Source: Parachlamydiaceae bacterium (GTDB taxonomy: Bacteria; Chlamydiota; Chlamydiia; Chlamydiales; Parachlamydiaceae). From it: a stretch of DNA of 9,626 nucleotides. The stretch lies in the NCBI GenBank assembly GCA_030679615.1, contig JAUXSJ010000353.1, forward strand, positions 1-9,626, in the 5' to 3' direction. How positions within the stretch are numbered: position 1 is the stretch's first letter; every line of letters starts with the position of its first letter. The position numbers were made by a program, and so were the translations under genes. Below the pieces are notes generated by a model. The model had not been told where the DNA came from. It searched no databases and saw nothing but the letters and a program-made list of their open reading frames with translations. Positions 8,498-9,626 of the stretch are shown here, piece after piece.

Positions 8498-9501
8498 TAC
8501 AAATGCTCTTCTTTAATCGTTCTTTTCATTAATGCATGAACAGCTTCAAGAGGTTTGAGACCTTGATAAATAATTTGATAGATTGATGTGGAAATAGGCA
8601 ATTCTATTTGATGAGTTTTTGCTAAATATTGTGCAGAAACAGAGGTGTACGCACCCTCAACAACCATTCCAATTTGTTGGCGAGCTTCTTGAACGGAAAT
8701 GCCTTGTGCAAGTAAGAATCCAAAACGAAAATTTCGACTCATGGAAGAACTACAGGTCAAGCACAAATCACCCATTCCAGATAAACCATTAATTGTTTCT
8801 TGTTTACAACCACAAGCAACAGCTAATTTCCGTATTTCATGAAGACCACGAGTCATTAAAGCTGCTTTTGAGCTAGAACCTAAGTGCAATCCATCCGAAA
8901 TCCCACATGCAATCGCTATGATGTTTTTTAATGCTCCTCCAAAGGAAACACCCAAAATATCTGTATTAGGATAAACTCTAAAACTTGGAGTATTAAAAGT
9001 ACTGCAAATTGAATGTATTACCTCTGCACTATATCCAGAACCTACAACAGAAGTTGGTAAGCCATGAATAACTTCTTGAGCAAAGCTTGGTCCGCTCAGA
9101 CAACCAATAAAAGGACGAAAATGATCCCCAAGAATTTCAATAATGACTTCAGATAAAATCCTGCCAGTATCTTGTTCGATTCCTTTAGATGTAGTAACGA
9201 TAGGGCAAGTGGGGAGTCCTAAAGAACGTACTTGTTCGAATACAGGACGAATGCCAGCAGAGGTGACAGATTCGACGATCATATCAACATCTTTCAAAGC
9301 TTCAGTCATGTTAGTCGTGAAACGAATATGGCCTTTAGTTTGGTGACCTGGCAATAAGGGGTGTGTTTTTGTTTTTGTAAGATGTTCAGCAAGGTCGGGT
9401 TTAGTTGTCCAACAAATGACTTCGTTTCCTTCTTTGGAGGCTAATAAAGATGCTAAGCAATATCCCCATGCACCCATTCCTAAGTATCCGATTTTTTTCA
9501 T
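8497..9501 (-). CDS. gpsA: NAD(P)-dependent glycerol-3-phosphate dehydrogenase
   Basis: GpsA reduces dihydroxyacetone phosphate to sn-glycerol 3-phosphate with NAD(P)H in the cytosol, supplying the backbone of phospholipids. The 334-residue length is standard. The N-terminal Rossmann fold starts immediately with GYLGMGAWG (glycines 8, 10 and 13). Further family motifs are TSKGIE with Lys106, GPSFAQEV (137-144), GGALKN (188-193) with the catalytic Lys192, TRGLHE (217-222), GMGDL (242-246) with Asp245, and SRN (255-257) with Arg256, which contacts the substrate phosphate. All key residues are present, so the enzyme should be active. One local deviation is GSSSKAAL (208-215), where many homologues have Asn two residues before the Lys. 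The ATG at 9499-9501 is preceded by a good Shine-Dalgarno site. It is the first gene of a two-gene minus-strand operon with nnr. The sequence style suggests a chlamydial-type GpsA; that is recall, not a search. Confidence 0.97.
   Translation of the reverse strand: MKKIGYLGMGAWGYCLASLLASKEGNEVICWTTKPDLAEHLTKTKTHPLLPGHQTKGHIRFTTNMTEALKDVDMIVESVTSAGIRPVFEQVRSLGLPTCPIVTTSKGIEQDTGRILSEVIIEILGDHFRPFIGCLSGPSFAQEVIHGLPTSVVGSGYSAEVIHSICSTFNTPSFRVYPNTDILGVSFGGALKNIIAIACGISDGLHLGSSSKAALMTRGLHEIRKLAVACGCKQETINGLSGMGDLCLTCSSSMSRNFRFGFLLAQGISVQEARQQIGMVVEGAYTSVSAQYLAKTHQIELPISTSIYQIIYQGLKPLEAVHALMKRTIKEEHL
8506..8514 (-). promoter_or_regulatory. Ribosome binding site of nnr, inside the gpsA 3' end
   Basis: The minus strand reads AAAGAAGAG eight bases before the nnr ATG. 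These bases also encode the Lys-Glu-Glu near the GpsA C-terminus. Combined with the TAATG overlap, this supports coupled translation of nnr after gpsA and fixes the nnr start. Confidence 0.7.
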
Positions 9502-9506
9502 AGCAA

Positions 9507-9510
9507 TCCT
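9507..9510 (-). promoter_or_regulatory. Shine-Dalgarno site of gpsA
   Basis: The minus strand reads AGGA followed by five bases (TTGCT) and the ATG at 9501. The spacing is on the short side of normal and supports this start codon. No convincing -35/-10 pair is visible in the roughly 90 AT-rich bases upstream. Confidence 0.7.
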
Positions 9511-9593
9511 GATATATGTCTTAAACTAAAATTAACAGAAAATAATTTTAAATGAGAGGAAAATTGCTTTACACCATTGACGATAGCAAATTC

Positions 9594-9626
9594 AACGCAG
9601 AGACGAGGAGACGGAGAGACGCAGAG
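9594..9626. repeat. Second copy of the GA-rich octamer repeat, cut by the window end
   Basis: After AA at 9594-9595 come CGCAGAGA (9596-9603), CGAGGAGA (9604-9611), CGGAGAGA (9612-9619) and CGCAGAG (9620-9626, truncated). The unit order is the same as in the left arm at 6839-6870, with a single base difference in the second unit (A for G). The outer flank is unlike the first copy (no TTACCAGTTT), so the shared core begins at about AACGCAG. Whether a second inverted arm follows cannot be seen. It lies about 90 bp upstream of gpsA, so the operon is bracketed by copies of this family. Confidence 0.88.

Noticed and set aside
9143..9346. 67-codon plus-strand open frame
   Set aside because: It is antisense to conserved gpsA coding sequence and shows no family signature.
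9511..9593. Sigma-70 type promoter for gpsA
   Set aside because: Several AT-rich -10-like hexamers exist on the minus strand (for example TAAAAT), but none has a good -35 partner at 16-18 bp, so no site can be supported.

Overview
The window looks like chromosomal DNA of an AT-rich, environmental Chlamydiae-type bacterium (Parachlamydia/Protochlamydia-like). This is an inference from the style of the GpsA sequence (GMGAWG dinucleotide loop, ACGISDGLHLG segment), the low GC content, and the GA-rich octamer repeats remembered from such genomes. No search could be run, so the taxonomic call is moderate at best.

Layout. (1) Positions 1-6793, plus strand: one giant coding region that is open from the first base of the window and therefore starts upstream of it. 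At least 2263 codons are visible. It is not a recognised family. The first ~280 visible residues carry a sparse signature that could be a degenerate nucleotidyltransferase-like domain. The rest reads as a long, soluble, mostly helical protein without membrane segments. Its GC content falls strongly toward the 3' end. (2) Positions 6794-6991: a gap between convergent genes, nearly filled by a 146-bp imperfect palindrome whose arms are built from 8-bp units of the type CGSRGAGA. (3) Positions 6992-9501, minus strand: a two-gene operon, gpsA then nnr, joined by a 1-nt stop/start overlap (TAATG). (4) Positions 9502-9626: the gpsA leader, then the beginning of a second copy of the octamer repeat, cut by the window end.

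How it fits together. GpsA makes sn-glycerol 3-phosphate for phospholipid synthesis using NAD(P)H. Nnr repairs hydrated, inactive NAD(P)H. Their translational coupling links a reduced-cofactor consumer with a cofactor repair enzyme, and octamer repeats flank the pair on both sides. The giant gene converges on this operon and shows no evident functional connection to it. The most unusual items are the giant unrecognised protein, its possible NTase-like head, and the palindromic octamer element.
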